Source: Cephalopachus bancanus (Eukaryota; Chordata; Mammalia; Primates; Tarsiidae). From it: a DNA stretch of 64,000 nt. The notes beneath the pieces were generated by a model, which saw nothing but the letters and a program-made list of their open reading frames with translations, was not told the DNA's origin and made no database searches. Where the stretch lies: the NCBI GenBank assembly GCA_027257055.1, contig JAPVLO010000179.1, positions 744,001-808,000 of the forward strand, read 5' to 3'. Position numbers and translations under genes: made by a program. Shown piece by piece: positions 39,127 through 50,062 of this stretch; within the stretch, counting starts at the first letter, position 1; the number at the start of each line of letters is the position of its first letter.

Positions 39127-40170
39127 CTTGAGATAGTCGTTCTCCGAGCGCAGCTCCTCCATCTCCCGCAGCAGCTCCTCTTCCTCCGCCACCTGCACGA
39201 GCCGGGGATGCTCGCCGGGGCCGGGGTCCCTGAGGGGCCCGGGGCCCGGGCGCTCGGGCGGCGCGCGCCCCCGGGCATCCTCTCCCGCGCCGGGCCCCGG
39301 CGACCCCGAGGGGGCCCCGCCCGGGCTGCTCCGGCCCCCGGGACCAACGCCGGCGGCGGGGGCTGCGGCGAGGAGCGCGGGAGGCTCGGGGCTGCCCGGC
39401 GGCGCCCCCCGGGCTGCGGGCGCCCCCCGCGCGGGCTCTCGGTCGCTGGAGCCGGTGCCGGACTCGGCGTCGCTGCTGGCGGCGGGGAGCAGGCGCTGCT
39501 CGTCGGACAGCGGCTCGGAGGGGCAGTCGGAGAGGTCGGAGCTGCTGTCCGTGTGGCTGACGCGCAAGCCGCGGGCCGGGGAGCCGGCCGCCGCGGCCAC
39601 GGCGAGGGTCACGGCGGGGACCCGCGCGGCCGGGCCCGCGGGCCCGAGGGTGCGGGCGGGGGGCGCCCCGGAGCCGCGCTTGGCTTTGCGGCCCTTGGCG
39701 GGGGCGGGCGGCTCGGCCCCGGGCGGCTTCCCGGCCCGGGGCAGCGGCGCGGCGGGCGCCGCGCGCGCCGCCCTCCGGGTGCCCAGGGCAGCCTTGGCGC
39801 CGCCCGCCGCCCTGGCCGCGGCGCCCGGCGGCGGCTTGTCCTTCGCGCCCTGGACGCCGCCGCTCCGCCGGGAGAGGCGGCCCGGCGCGGCCAGGGACCC
39901 CGGCGAGGGCGGCGCCTTGCCCGCGAGGCTGGGCGAGCGCGGAACGGCCGGCGCCGGGGCCCGGCCCGCGGCGGGGCCGGCCGGGGCCGGGCCGGGCGCG
40001 GCGGGCCGGGCGTGCAGGTCCTTGAGGAAGGGTCTGGCGGGCGACGGCGCGCGGTGCAGCCGCCGCCGCTCGGCCAGCGGGTGGAGGTGGTGGTGGCGGT
40101 GGTGCTGGCCCGGCGGCTGCGGCTTCGCGTCCGGGGCGCCGCCGCCCGCGGGGCCGTTCAGCGTCTCCAT
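39127..40170 (-). CDS. MTCL1: MTCL1 coding exon 1 (N-terminal 348 codons)
   Basis: This is the first coding exon of microtubule crosslinking factor 1 (also called SOGA2 or CCDC165). The protein crosslinks and stabilises non-centrosomal microtubules and binds the polarity kinase PAR1/MARK2 (family knowledge). The start codon at 40168-40170 begins [11 protein letters not shown] and lies in a strong Kozak context (GCCATGG). The exon encodes a basic, Pro/Ala/Gly-rich disordered region with a His-rich stretch near residues 24-32 and an acidic Ser-rich patch with [18 protein letters not shown]. It ends in the start of a coiled coil, [20 protein letters not shown]. The exon closes on AAG followed by the donor GTGAGC at 39126, phase 0. 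I recognise the sequence as very close to human MTCL1, with many substitutions in the disordered part. The frame is open upstream to about 40296 but has no earlier ATG there. Confidence 0.95.
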
Positions 40171-41100
40171 GGCCGGGGCCGCGAGCTCGGGCGGCAGATG
40201 CTCCGGGCGGCGGCGGCGGCGTGCAGCCTCCCCGCGCGCTCGCTCATCACTGTCCGCCGGCCCCGCCCGGCCTGCGCCCCGCGCTCCCGCCGTCACCCCC
40301 GCCGCGCCCCGGCCCGAGGACTCCCGCGGGGCTCGTCGCCGCCGCCTCGCTCGCCGAGGTCACCGCCGACCGGCGCTCCGGGCGCGGCAGCACGGCGGCA
40401 CCGGACGCTCGCATCCCCCGGGGCCCGCGCTGCGGGCTCGCGGTCACTGGCCCGCGGCGCTGGCGGCGCGCGCCCCGCTCCCGCGCCCGGCTCCCCGCCC
40501 ACCGCAGCCCTCCGGCCCGCGCCCGCCCCCGCCGCTCCCGGCGGAGAGAAGCTGCACGCGCGCTCCCCGCCGCGCGGTGCGCATGCCTCGCCTCCCGCCA
40601 GCCGGCGCCGAGCGGGGGCGGGGCCGGGGCCGGGGCGGGGCCTGAGCTCCCTGCGGGCGCGGGCGCGGCTGGGTCCACGCGGCCGCGCCGCCCTGGGACG
40701 CTCCTGTCTCCGGAGCCTCTGGAGACGCCGCCCGCGCCGGGGAGGGAGGGAAGCGGCGGAGCAGAGGAGGGGGCGGGGGGGGGGGGACGAGGGGGCGGGC
40801 CCGGCCGCTGGGGGGAGACTGAGGGCCCGGGCGGGCCGTGCCGCGGGGCGCCGGCTTTCCCTCCGCCGGCAACGCCCCCCTCAGGCCGCTGCCTCCGGGA
40901 CCCCTCAGTCCCCGCCCCCGTCCGCGGCCAGCTGCGCCCCTGGTCCCGCGCTGGGGATTGAAGGATGGCTGGTCCCCGACGCAGCGAGCGCGTCGAAACG
41001 CGCGCGGCGCTCCACAGTTGGCACCCCCGCGGCCTCCGGAGCTCGGAGAAGGAGGAGCTGGCGTGGAAACAGGAGGAGCAGCTCGCCAAGCTCAGGGTCA
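40171..41100 (-). promoter_or_regulatory. MTCL1: Presumed MTCL1 promoter and 5' UTR
   Basis: The sequence upstream of the MTCL1 start codon is extremely rich in G, C and CpG. It has several GC-box-like GGGCGGGGC motifs, notably the run of GGGGCGGGGCCGGGGC-type units around 40613-40647, which would bind Sp1/KLF factors. No TATA box was seen, which fits a CpG-island promoter with dispersed start sites. The exact transcription start cannot be fixed from sequence. Long open frames on the plus strand here come from the lack of A+T-rich stop codons and are not genes. Confidence 0.7.
40768..40800 (+). other. G-run in promoter (possible G-quadruplex)
   Basis: A long G-run (13 or more consecutive G) flanked by further GGGGGCGGG units, within the CpG island about 600 bases upstream of the MTCL1 start codon. 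Such runs can form G-quadruplexes and are also error-prone in sequencing, so the exact length is uncertain. Confidence 0.5.
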
Positions 41101-41136
41101 GAAAGGGAACTCGCATTTGTAGTCCCGGCGGCGGGC

Positions 41137-41260
41137 CAGGCGCTGTTAGGCGCTTAATGGGCATTGTTTTATTTAAACCTCACAACGATCCCGAATTGGA
41201 ATTGCCGTCACCTCCAAGGACGAGGACAGGGCGCAGGGAGCTGAGGCCGCCCGCCTGAGG
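41137..41260. mobile_element. MIR-like fragment at edge of the CpG island
   Basis: GGCCAGGCGCTGTTAGGCGC, TTATTTAAACCTCACAACGA and GAGGACAGGGCGCAGGGAGC resemble the MIR 3' half, with G+C-rich divergence. Confidence 0.5.
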
Positions 41261-41344
41261 GACCCCATCCCCCAAGGCCGAGCTGGGGTCCAGGCTCAGG
41301 TCTGCGGGATTCTCCGTGCTACCGGGTTTGCCGCTGGAGTCGAA

Positions 41345-41500
41345 CGAGGGCGAGGCACTTGGCCTTTCCAGGCCCGGTTCCCTCGCCGGCATAACCAGGA
41401 AATGCTGCCCCTGAGCGCGTGTGGGGATTAAATGAGCAAATATGAGAGCACACCGCGTAAACTGTGAAGTGCCTTCACATGTCACTGAGCGCAGTTGATG
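41345..41500. mobile_element. MIR-like fragment
   Basis: GAGGCACTTGGCCTTTCC, GTGTGGGGATTAAATGAGCA and GTAAACTGTGAAGTGCCTTC resemble the MIR 3' part (GATTAAATGAG...). Confidence 0.55.
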
Positions 41501-42213
41501 CCGCGGGCGTTGGCTGTTGGGCAGTACCCATAGGAATAAGGGCCAGCCCGTCCTCCAGCCTTGGCATTGCAGGAGGCAGAGGGGCAGGCGATCATTACGA
41601 GGTGCCAGGGTGCCTGTTCAACCCAGCCAGGGGAGTTTTGCCTCTTTCTGGAAGGACAGGTTGGTCTGGTGGGCTGCCCAAAACACGCTAGAGGCTGGAG
41701 AGAGCAGGGCCCATGGGGGGGCGGGAGACAGTAGGGTGGGTTAGAGATGAGGCAGGAGGGTGGATGGCCCCAAATCGCCTGTGAGGCCTTTGGACCTTAT
41801 TCTAGAGGCCGGGAGCCAGTGGAGGACTCTGAGCACGATTAATCTTATTTGCTTGGAAAGATCCCGCTGGCCGCAGCCTGGAGAAGAGGGAGGTGATCAC
41901 CGAGAACAGTGGTGTCTGCTGCAAGAAGCAAGGTGAGGGGGCAGTGGGAGCAGGAACAGAGAAAAGAGGACAGACTCCCAACAATAAAAGGAAAAATAGA
42001 CTCCGAAGGCCGTGACCTTAACCACCTCCTTCAAAAAATATAAGAACTGATTTTTTTTTTAAGCCTGTAAGTCAAGAGATCCATGCTCCCAGAAGACATC
42101 CTGCCTCCCTAAACTGAGCTCTGAGGGCACTGAAACCGCAGTGTTTGGTCTTTGGGAGTCGCCTTTCTGGGAACTCCTCTGAATGTGAGACAGCCCCACT
42201 AAGTATACTCTGT
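41501..42213. other. Upstream flank of MTCL1
   Basis: Moderate G+C, no gene or repeat recognised. Confidence 0.4.
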
Positions 42214-42224
42214 ACTGAATCTCC

Positions 42225-42528
42225 TTTTTTTTTTTTGAGTGGGAGTCTCACTCTGTCGCCCAGACTGGAGTGCAGTGGCCGCTCCCAGCCACCGCAGCCT
42301 CGGCCTGCTGGGATCCGGCGATCCTTCCGCCTCAGCCTTCCGAGTAGCTGGAAATACAGGCGTGCGCTACCACGCCCGGCTGATTTTTTTTTTTTTTTTT
42401 TTTTTTTTTTGTGTAGATGAGGTCTCACCAAGTTGCCCAGGCGGGTCTCCAACCCGCGGGCTCAGGCAATCCACTCACCTCAGCCTCCCAAAGTGCTGGG
42501 ATTACAGACTGAGCCACCGAGTCTGGCC
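42225..42528 (-). mobile_element. Alu, younger type, with T-expanded linker
   Basis: GTGGGAGTCTCACTCTGTCG to CACCGAGTCTGGCC; the middle linker has grown to about 25 T (42386-42410). Perfect duplication CTGAATCTCCTTT at 42214 and 42529. Confidence 0.96.
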
Positions 42529-43036
42529 CTGAATCTCCTTTGAGGCAACATCTAGTGAGGCCTCAGCCATTTCTCCTTAAGAAGGACACGGGTTGGCTGC
42601 GTGGTGAGCATGGATGACAAACAGCAGAAAGACTCGAGAAGTGTCCGGCTACACCGGGCCAGCTGTCCCCTAGAGGGCGCCCGAACTCTCCTTTTCAACG
42701 AGAAAGTGACAGCTGTCGGCCCCCAGAGTACATCTGACTGCAGCTTCAAGGCCTCCGCTTATAACTTCTTCCAGAGACCCAGGACTCTCCAACACCCCCA
42801 CACTGCTGAAGAAATATGGTCAGAACTGCTAGCGCAAGCTTGCCTGCCCCTCATATCAGTAAGCAGAAGGCTGTTCCAGAAGTGTTTCAGAAAGTGAGTC
42901 TGCCAAAAACATTAGCCAGATGACCATATGATGTGGGGCCAGCTTCCCTTTTCTTCAGGTAATAAGTCAGACAAAATCCAGCCTCATTATCAGCCTGGCT
43001 CTTGGCTAGGAAGTGTTCGATAATGCTTTTTTAAAA

Positions 43037-43172
43037 AAAATTTTTTTTCAGAGACAGAGACAGAGTCTTGCTATGTTGTCCAGGCTGGACTTGAACTTCT
43101 GGCCTCAAGCAACTCTCCCACTTCAGCCTCCCAAGTAGCTGGGATCCCTGGCATGCAATACCCAGCCCAGCC
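43037..43172 (-). mobile_element. Monomeric Alu (FLAM-like)
   Basis: CAGAGACAGAGACAGAGTCT to CCAGCCCAGCC; single left monomer. Confidence 0.8.
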
Positions 43173-44402
43173 ATAATGCTTTCTTTGCTTTCCAATATTC
43201 AGTGAGTTACAGGTATAAAGAGATACCTGCTTGCATGATAGATGTTTCTAAAGTCCCATGTGATTTAAATTTTTTTCTGTTAAATCAAATTAGTCTAGAG
43301 GCATTAAAGGATTTGCTAGTGAAGGAACCTGAACGTATTTATTCTGTGAAATAACAAAACCCAGTGTGGGTGTGCCTGTTCTGTCTGTGTGCCACACAGA
43401 TCCAGTCTCGCCCAGCCCCTAGGGAATGGCTTTCTAGACTCCTGGGTTTGGCCAGTGGAGGTACTGAACCAGGGTATTTCTTCCTCTCCCTCTGCTTCTG
43501 GTGGCCTCTCCAGCAGTGCCTGGGTCTCTTTTGAGGACAAGATTTCTAAGGTTCCAGCTTTCACTGAGTGGCTTGTTCTTTCTTTTCACCCTGTGTTGCC
43601 TCACGGTCAAGAGCACAAGTGGCTTCCTATGCCTGCAGGCCTCTGGGTTGCCTCACTGTCTGCTGTTTGGATTGAGACCCCCTCTACCACCTCTGTGTGG
43701 TAACCCCTGGTTTGCAAATGCTTGCACTGTGTTTCGGGTCCCACCTTCTCACATTCTTCTGCAGAGCCCCAAGACAGGCCTAGGGAACTGTATGCAGTAT
43801 TGGTATGATGGGTTATGTTTGGGTGACTGTGTTCATGAACTCTGTCAAAGAGCAGTGTGGTCTGTGACAAGACATGAGGTTTTGACAGCACGTAAATCCG
43901 GGTTCAAATCTTGCCTAAGTCACGTGCTGTCTGTGTGACCTTGGGTAAGGTATTATCAATATCATCATCATTATTATTTAATACCAGGTGAATAATCTTC
44001 AATGCCCTTTAACATATGGGCAAACCAGACTCTGAGTGAAAGTTAGAAATCTATTCTGTGTCTAAACAATTATATAAGGAGAAATGATTTTTTTTTTTTA
44101 ATTTTGTCTGACTCATAGAGGAAAAAAATATGGCCTACCCAGGACTGCACTTCACACAATGCTCTATGCTTACAAGCAGACTTCTAGACAGAATTTCAGT
44201 AAGTAAGTCTTCTCCAGATCTAGGCATATATCCACTTTCTACTTTTACCCCTATTTTAATACAAAGGCACAATTAAAATATAAAATTATCCCTGGTTCAA
44301 GTAATAAGAAAGCATCCTCTTTGAAAATATTGGGAAGAAGAAGACTTTATTAACAGTGGGCAAGATGTTGGCACTGCAGGAAGGTTAAAAAGGAACAGGC
44401 CA
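43173..44402. other. Intergenic stretch
   Basis: Besides the MIR at 43.9 kb, two overlapping plus-strand frames (43389-43938) without recognisable product. Confidence 0.4.
43865..44000. mobile_element. MIR fragment
   Basis: AAATCCGGGTTCAAATCTTG, CTGTCTGTGTGACCTTGGGT match the MIR core strongly. The 3' part is lost in an ATC/ATT-rich stretch. Confidence 0.75.
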
Positions 44403-44688
44403 GCCGGGCTCGGCGGCTCAGCCTGTAATCCCGTGTCTTTGGGAGGCTGAGGTGAGTGGATTGCCTGAGCCCCACGGGTTCGAGACCCCCTGGGCAGCGA
44501 GACCTCATCTCTACAATAAATAAAAAAATCAGCCGAGCGTGGTAGCGCATGCCTGTAATTCTGGCTACTTGGAAGGCTGAGGCGGAAGGATCGCCAGAGC
44601 CCAGCAGGCAAGGCTGCGGTGGCCAGGAGCGGCCACTGCACTCCAGTCTGGGTGACAGAGTGAGACTCCAACTCAAAAAAAAAAAAAA
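44403..44688 (+). mobile_element. Alu, younger type
   Basis: GCCGGGCTCGGCGGCTCAGC start, CCCACGGGTTCGAGACCCCC, CAATAAATAAAAAAATCAGC linker. Confidence 0.95.
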
Positions 44689-44954
44689 GGGACAGTCCAA
44701 AGTCAGGGGCCCCTGAAGTTGATGCTGAGGCCTCATCCAACACTGGGCAATGCAGTGCCCCCAGCTCCCCTTGGAAGGTTCCTGCCAACATGCCACATGG
44801 GACCCGAGGCATGCCTGTCACCAGAGGGCCCACTCACCCCTCTCATGGCCACATTGGCCATTGTGAACGGTGCTGGCAGTGACAATGATGATGACTTCAG
44901 AGGCTCTTGAAACTTGAGGACATTAAAATCTCCTGATGAAAAAAGTGTTTAAGG

Positions 44955-45252
44955 ACAGGCACAGTGGCTCAGCCTATAATCCCAGCACTTTGGGAGGCCA
45001 AGGCAAAAGGATTGCCTGAACCTGAGGGTTCAAGACCAGCCTGGGCAACTTGGTGAGACCTCGTCTCTACAATAAATCAGAAAAACTAGCCAGATGTGGT
45101 GGCATGCATCTGTAGTTCCAGCTACTTGGAAGGCTGAGGTGGAAGGATCACCTAAGTCCACCAGGTGAAGGCTGAGGTGGCCGTGAGCATGCTGCTGTAC
45201 TTCAACCTGGACGACAAGAGTGAGACTCCAACTCAAAAAAAAAAGAAAAGAA
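44955..45252 (+). mobile_element. Alu, intermediate type
   Basis: ACAGGCACAGTGGCTCAGCC start; duplication AAGTGTTTAAGGA / AAGTGTTTAGGA flanks it. Confidence 0.94.
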
Positions 45253-45685
45253 AGAAGTGTTTAGGATGCGGATTCTCCAGCCATATCCCCCAAAGTATCT
45301 GATTTAAAAGGTGTGAAAATAAGTCCAGGAAGCTGTACTTTTAACAAATAATTTTTGATGCAGGTTTCATCTGCTGCCACCTTGAGAAACACACTGTTAG
45401 TATTTCTCATACAGCTCCAGTGTCACATGTCTGTCATTTGCAGTTCCTCCTGTTTCTGTATGAAATTCCTTCCAATACTGTCAAGGGAAGGAAGGACCCC
45501 CACTTTATGTGTGTGTGAAATGCTGGGTGACAGAGATTTGCTCAGTTAAACCCATATTGGAGACAAAGTCCCACTTTCGAAGGTGTGTCCTAGAGTCGAC
45601 TGAGAGAAAAGGTGAGTCTCCCTGTGATCTGAGAACCAGAGGGAAGAGAGCTCGGAAGGTGCAAGGGTGACCCTTGGGCTCTTGA

Positions 45686-45831
45686 CCAGTCCAACTGTTG
45701 TGACAACAAAAACAGCTCAGTACACTTCCAAAATGCTCCCCGGGGTGCTTCCACCCTCCACCCTCTTGAAGCACCTCAGAGGGCACTGAAAGTGTATTGG
45801 GTTGTTTTTGTTGTCACAGCAGTTGGACTGG
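45686..45831. repeat. 42-bp-arm inverted repeat
   Basis: Arms 45686-45727 and 45790-45831 (CCAGTCCAACTG...TACACTT) with four differences, 62-base spacer. Possibly the ends of an unrecognised small DNA transposon. Confidence 0.85.
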
Positions 45832-46002
45832 AAACCACTATTGGCATTGAACCCTGGCCCTAATTAGGCTATAATTTATCACCGAGACCATAGAACGTTT
45901 GATAGTAAAAAGGGACATTCAGTAATTACAGGAGACAACTGGCATGGATGGGCCCTGGGCCCAGCAGCTCAGGCCATGTGGTCACCCCATGATTTAGATA
46001 TG

Positions 46003-46132
46003 TTTCTTTTCTTCTTCTCCTTCTCCTTCTTCTTCCCCTCTTCCTCCTCCTCCTCCTCCTCCTCCTCCTCCTCCTCCCCTTCTCCTCCTCCTCCTCCTCC
46101 TCCTCCTCCTCCTCTTCTTCTTCTTCCTCTTC
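46003..46132 (+). repeat. (TCC)n/(TTC)n pyrimidine tract
   Basis: About 130 bases of almost pure pyrimidine, mostly TCC. A homopurine-homopyrimidine run able to form triplex DNA. It replaces the tail of the adjacent minus-strand Alu. Confidence 0.95.
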
Positions 46133-46326
46133 TTTTTGAGTTGGTGTCTCAGGATGGAGTGCAGTGGCATGCTCACAGCCACCACAGCCTCAACCTGCTG
46201 GGCCCAGGCAATCCTTCCACCTCAGCCTTCCAAGTAGCTGGAACTACAGGCGTGTACTATCACACCCCGCTAATTTTTTTATTTACTGTAGAGAAGAGGT
46301 CTCACCAAGTTGTCCAGGCTGGTATT
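46133..46326 (-). mobile_element. Alu, truncated, head-to-head with the next
   Basis: TTGAGTTGGTGTCTCAGGAT to CAAGTTGTCCAGGCTGGT; the left-monomer 5' part is lost. Confidence 0.92.
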
Positions 46327-46340
46327 AAGGTAAGAACATC

Positions 46341-46617
46341 TGCCTGTAACCCTAGCACTTTGGGAGCCTGAGGTAAGAGAATTGCCTGAGCCCATGGGTT
46401 CGAGACCAGCCTGGGCAACTTGGTGAGACCTCATCTCTACAATAAATCACAAAAACTAGCCGGACGTGGTGGTATGCGTCTATAGTTCCAGCTACTTGGA
46501 AGGCTGAGGTGGAAGGATCGTGCCTAAGTCCAGCAGGTAGATACTGTGGTGGCCGTGAGTGTGCCACTGCCCTACAGCCTGGGCGACAAGAGTGAGACTT
46601 CAACTCAAAAAAAAAAA
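46341..46617 (+). mobile_element. Alu, intermediate type, 5'-truncated
   Basis: Begins at CCTGTAACCCTAGCACTTTG; CCCATGGGTTCGAGACCAGC; ends in an A-tail. Confidence 0.94.
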
Positions 46618-47879
46618 TCTCCAGATTGCATCTGATGGACTCGTTTATATCCAACCTGCATTAAGAAGACATGCACAATTATCACTTTATTTAGCCTTTT
46701 CAAATATAATTAATTGGTAGAGACTGTTAAAGAAACTCCATGACCTGTTCATTCACTTACCTGCTTCTATACTCATTCATATGAAGATTATTATTGATCA
46801 CCTTCTAAAATGCTAGGCATTGGGAACAGCAGGAATGAAAAAAAAAAAAATGGTCCCTGCCTTTATAGGACTAATAATCTCACAGGAAGTGTTGTGAGGA
46901 GAAAGTTGCCACTGATATCTGCAGCCGACCTTCTCTGTCCCCAGGCCTCTGTTTTCCTAGGATCTAGGTAGCCTGGCATTCCAAGCCCTGTGCTCTCCTG
47001 CTCAACCCGCACGCTTCACAGCACCCTGGTATCACACAAGGTCACTCTTGGACCATGACAAAAAGACCACAAAAAGACCACAGATCTCTGTTGTGCAATG
47101 CCATCTTTAAATGCAAAGATGTGAGCTTTCAGCGCCCTTGTTTGACCACAATTGGTATTGCACGTCTCATATATTTAAATGTTTTTTGTTCTTACTAAAA
47201 CAGTGGAAACATTGCCCCAAACTAACTCGGTCACTTTTGTTTTGCTTGTTGATACTCGTACATTTTACAAATATTTTCTTCCTTCAACTTACGAAGGAGT
47301 AAGAAAGAACCAAAAGAAAAAGGAGCATGAGGTTGGCCAATACAGAGAAATCACACGAGTGAGAAAGGTGTGACAGGGCTTCTTGGCCAACCATGTGTCT
47401 TGGATCTGCATTCAAAGCCAGTTCTGGTCACAGCAGTTTCTGCTTCCAGAGGAACACATGGCCTCTCAACACCAGTGCCACTGCCTACTCAGTCGTGGAC
47501 ATGATGCCCTTACCTTGTATTTGCATTGAGCCTGGCAGAACAACACAAGACCCACAGGCATGCTGTGTTCGGGGGTGCAGGGTGCCAATCAGGTGGCAAG
47601 GGACAGCAGGCATGCATCTTGCTCACGTCTACTCTATTCATCTGTATGCTGCTTTGCCCCTTTGGACTTCCCTTAAAAGCAGGTTCGGAGATAAAGATAT
47701 CAAGAATTTCAAGTTTAATGCAACAGCAGAGCATTAAACCAAGGAGAAAGCCCTTCTGAGCACAGGGACCACGCAGTCATGTTCCAGGAAGCAAGTCCAG
47801 TAGCGCAGATGTGCATGAGCAAGGCGAAGTGGGAAGCAGTGTGGGGTCTGCACCATAGCTTCTCCCTGGAGAGACAGCA
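46618..47879. other. Intergenic stretch
   Basis: A 114-codon plus frame at 47393-47737 is open but unrecognised and not supported as a gene. Confidence 0.4.
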
Positions 47880-48390
47880 CAAAGCTCAGAGCTAGGGTCT
47901 GGGGCAGAACCCAGCATCACCAACTGTATACCCTCGGGCCACTGTGTATTTGTGCCTTGGTTTTCTTGTTTGTGAAGTGGGGATAAAATGGCACCTGCTT
48001 CATAAGGTCATTGTGAAGATTAAATTTTTTTTTTTGAGTCGGAGTCTCACTCTGTCACCCAGGCTGGAGTACAGTGGCACGCTCCTGGCCACCGCAGCTT
48101 CAACCTGCTGGGCTCAGATGATCCTTCCACCTCAGCCTTCCAAGTAGCTGGAACTACAGGCATCCACCACCACACCTAGCTAATTTTTTTTGATTTATTG
48201 TAGAGGATGAGGTCTCACCAAGTTTCCCAGGCTGAGCTCAGGCAATTCTCTTGCTTTGGCTTCCCAAAATGCTGGGATTACAGGCATGAGCCACCGCACC
48301 CAGCCAAGGATTAAATTTTAATACATGTAAACATTTAGAACCACATTAGTTGGCTTCTAGCAAGACCTGAATAACAAGTAGCTATTGCTA
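47880..48390. mobile_element. MIR split by an Alu
   Basis: GCCTTGGTTTTCTTGTTTGT, GAAGTGGGGATAAAATGGCA, TCATTGTGAAGATTAAAT on the left and TTAATACATGTAAACATTTA on the right form one MIR interrupted by the Alu at 48025-48305, whose duplicated target is the GATTAAATTTT inside MIR. Confidence 0.75.
48025..48305 (-). mobile_element. Alu, younger type, inserted in MIR
   Basis: GAGTCGGAGTCTCACTCTGT to GCACCCAGCC; duplication GATTAAATTTT on both sides. Confidence 0.95.
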
Positions 48391-48745
48391 GTGGAGATGG
48401 ATGTCTGGGTCTATCACTGTTTCATAACGCAGCTCCTCTGAGGCCATGCTCACCAGCTAACTTCCTGACAGTAATTTAGCTTCCTATATAAATCTGCTTA
48501 CGGGCAACAAATGTGCTTGATAGTTCCATTTCTCATTGGAAAATAATAAGTATTCTGGTTTGCAAATTTTGAAAACAAGAACAAAAAGCCTACAAGGGAC
48601 ATCATTAGGTGTGGCAAGACTTGACGGTGGCAGTAGCAACAAGCCCTATCAAACGGAATAATGGGTCCTCAGGTGGGTATCAAGAGATATTGTTATTCTC
48701 TCAGTTCGGTGGGTGAAGAAACCAAGACACAAAGAAAATAAAATA

Positions 48746-48974
48746 CTGTGCCTCGCTCAATGGCCTGATTCAAAGTTTTAATTAAGAAACTGCTTTTCCA
48801 TCTTCATTTGAGAACTCATCCTTCCTATGGAGCCCCTGCACTCCCAAAGGCAGTCAATTTCTGATAAATATCAAACCTTCTTTCCATCATCATTTCACTT
48901 ACGAGTGGCAACTTCAGAACTGTTTTGGCTTTGAGAACACAGAGACATCCAGCATCAACTTTCCCCAAAGAAAG
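48746..48974 (+). repeat. Left arm of a 229-bp inverted repeat
   Basis: Runs from CTGTGCCTCGCTCAATGG to TTTCCCCAAAGAAAG. Its reverse complement recurs at 49250-49478 with about 10 differences, nearly all transitions (about 96% identity). The arms are separated by 275 bases. I do not recognise either arm as a known repeat. Confidence 0.9.
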
Positions 48975-49249
48975 TTAAGTGACTCCACAACACTGTTAAG
49001 TGACTGGGCCACACGCTGAACTCAGTGGTACCTGGCTGTGCACACACTCCCACCCTACTCTGTGCTGCCTCTTCACATACACCCTCCAAGCCCACGCCAG
49101 TATCAGCCCACCGTTGGAGCTACTGGGATCTTTCCTAGGGGTGAGACAGGGCTGATTTTGCAGGATGCACAGAGGAGAGAGATGCGAAAGAGGCAGCAGG
49201 AAGGGAGGAACTCACGGGCATGAGACAGAAGAAACCCATAGATATCTTG

Positions 49250-49478
49250 CTTCTTTGGGGAAAGTTGATGCTGGATGTCTCTGTGTTCTCAAAGCCAGAA
49301 CAGTTCTGAAATCGCCACTCATAAGTGAAATGATGATGGAAAGAAGGCTTGATATTTATCAGAAATTGACTGCCTTTGGGAGTGCAGGGGCTCCATAGGA
49401 AGGATGAGTTCTCAAACTAAGGTGGAAAAGCAGTTTCTTAATTAAAACTTTGAATCGGGCCATTGAGTGAGGCACAGC
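49250..49478 (-). repeat. Right arm of a 229-bp inverted repeat
   Basis: From CTTCTTTGGGGAAAG to TGAGGCACAG, the reverse complement of 48746-48974. No gap is needed in the alignment by eye. Confidence 0.9.
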
Positions 49479-49996
49479 ATAATCCCCATATGACTGTCCA
49501 GGGAAATTCTGGCACTGAGTTCCTGAATTAATGGCATATCTTTAGATCCCTCCAAAAGTTTAGATTCGATCCTGGGAGAATGTTATTTGAGAGGTACAAA
49601 GGAGGAAGCAGTTTGATTCTTTGAGACTTTGGGGACACCACTGAGGCGCAAGGAAACCTGCTTGTGACTTTGCGGCTTCCATTCCACAGCGTGACTGTGT
49701 CTGGCCCAGTTTCCTTGTGCTACGTGAGGACATACACAGTGGACAAGCATCACGGCCAAGAACATGCCTGGGTTGTGCTTATGGGCTGTGGGGTGAATAA
49801 GAAGCATGACCTTGATCCATACCTTCAAGAACGATCTTGGTCTCAGATGTTGATTTGAGCACAGAGGTAGTATGATTGGATCAAATGCTGATTTAACAAG
49901 ATGTTTTAGGAAAGCTCTTAATAATAATATAGCAATAATAATAACATCAGATACAGAAGTGACGTTGTTAGGATCCACAATGTTTTTAATGATGGG

Positions 49997-50028
<32 letters not shown>

Positions 50029-50062
50029 TGTGTGTGTGTGTGTATGTGTATGTGTGTGTGTA
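49997..50062 (+). repeat. (GT)n microsatellite, interrupted
   Basis: GT runs broken by TTG and TATG. Confidence 0.97.

Larger units (their letters stand above)
38450..41300. promoter_or_regulatory. CpG island over MTCL1 exon 1 and promoter
   Basis: Base composition changes sharply here from about 40% G+C to mostly G+C, with abundant CpG. The densest part is 39,100-40,950. The island covers all of exon 1, the first several hundred bases of intron 1 and the upstream region. The left flank (38,450-39,120) and right flank (40,950-41,300) are transitional. No Alu lies inside it, unlike everywhere else in the window. Confidence 0.9.

Noticed and set aside
39208..41157. 649-codon open frame on the plus strand across MTCL1 exon 1
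   Set aside because: It is antisense to a clear coding exon, made of Gly/Arg/Ala/Pro runs, and owes its length to the lack of TA-containing stops in a CpG island.
40221..41164. Other long G+C-rich frames on both strands upstream of the ATG
   Set aside because: Low-complexity composition with no recognisable domain; they overlap one another and the promoter.
44297..44833. 178-codon minus-strand frame with Ser/Arg-rich and GVQW-like motifs
   Set aside because: Antisense translation of an Alu; motifs such as TGVQWP and SFRLSLPSS recur in every Alu copy here.
48746..49478. Known foldback transposon
   Set aside because: No target-site duplication and no recognised terminal motif, so kept only as an unexplained inverted repeat.
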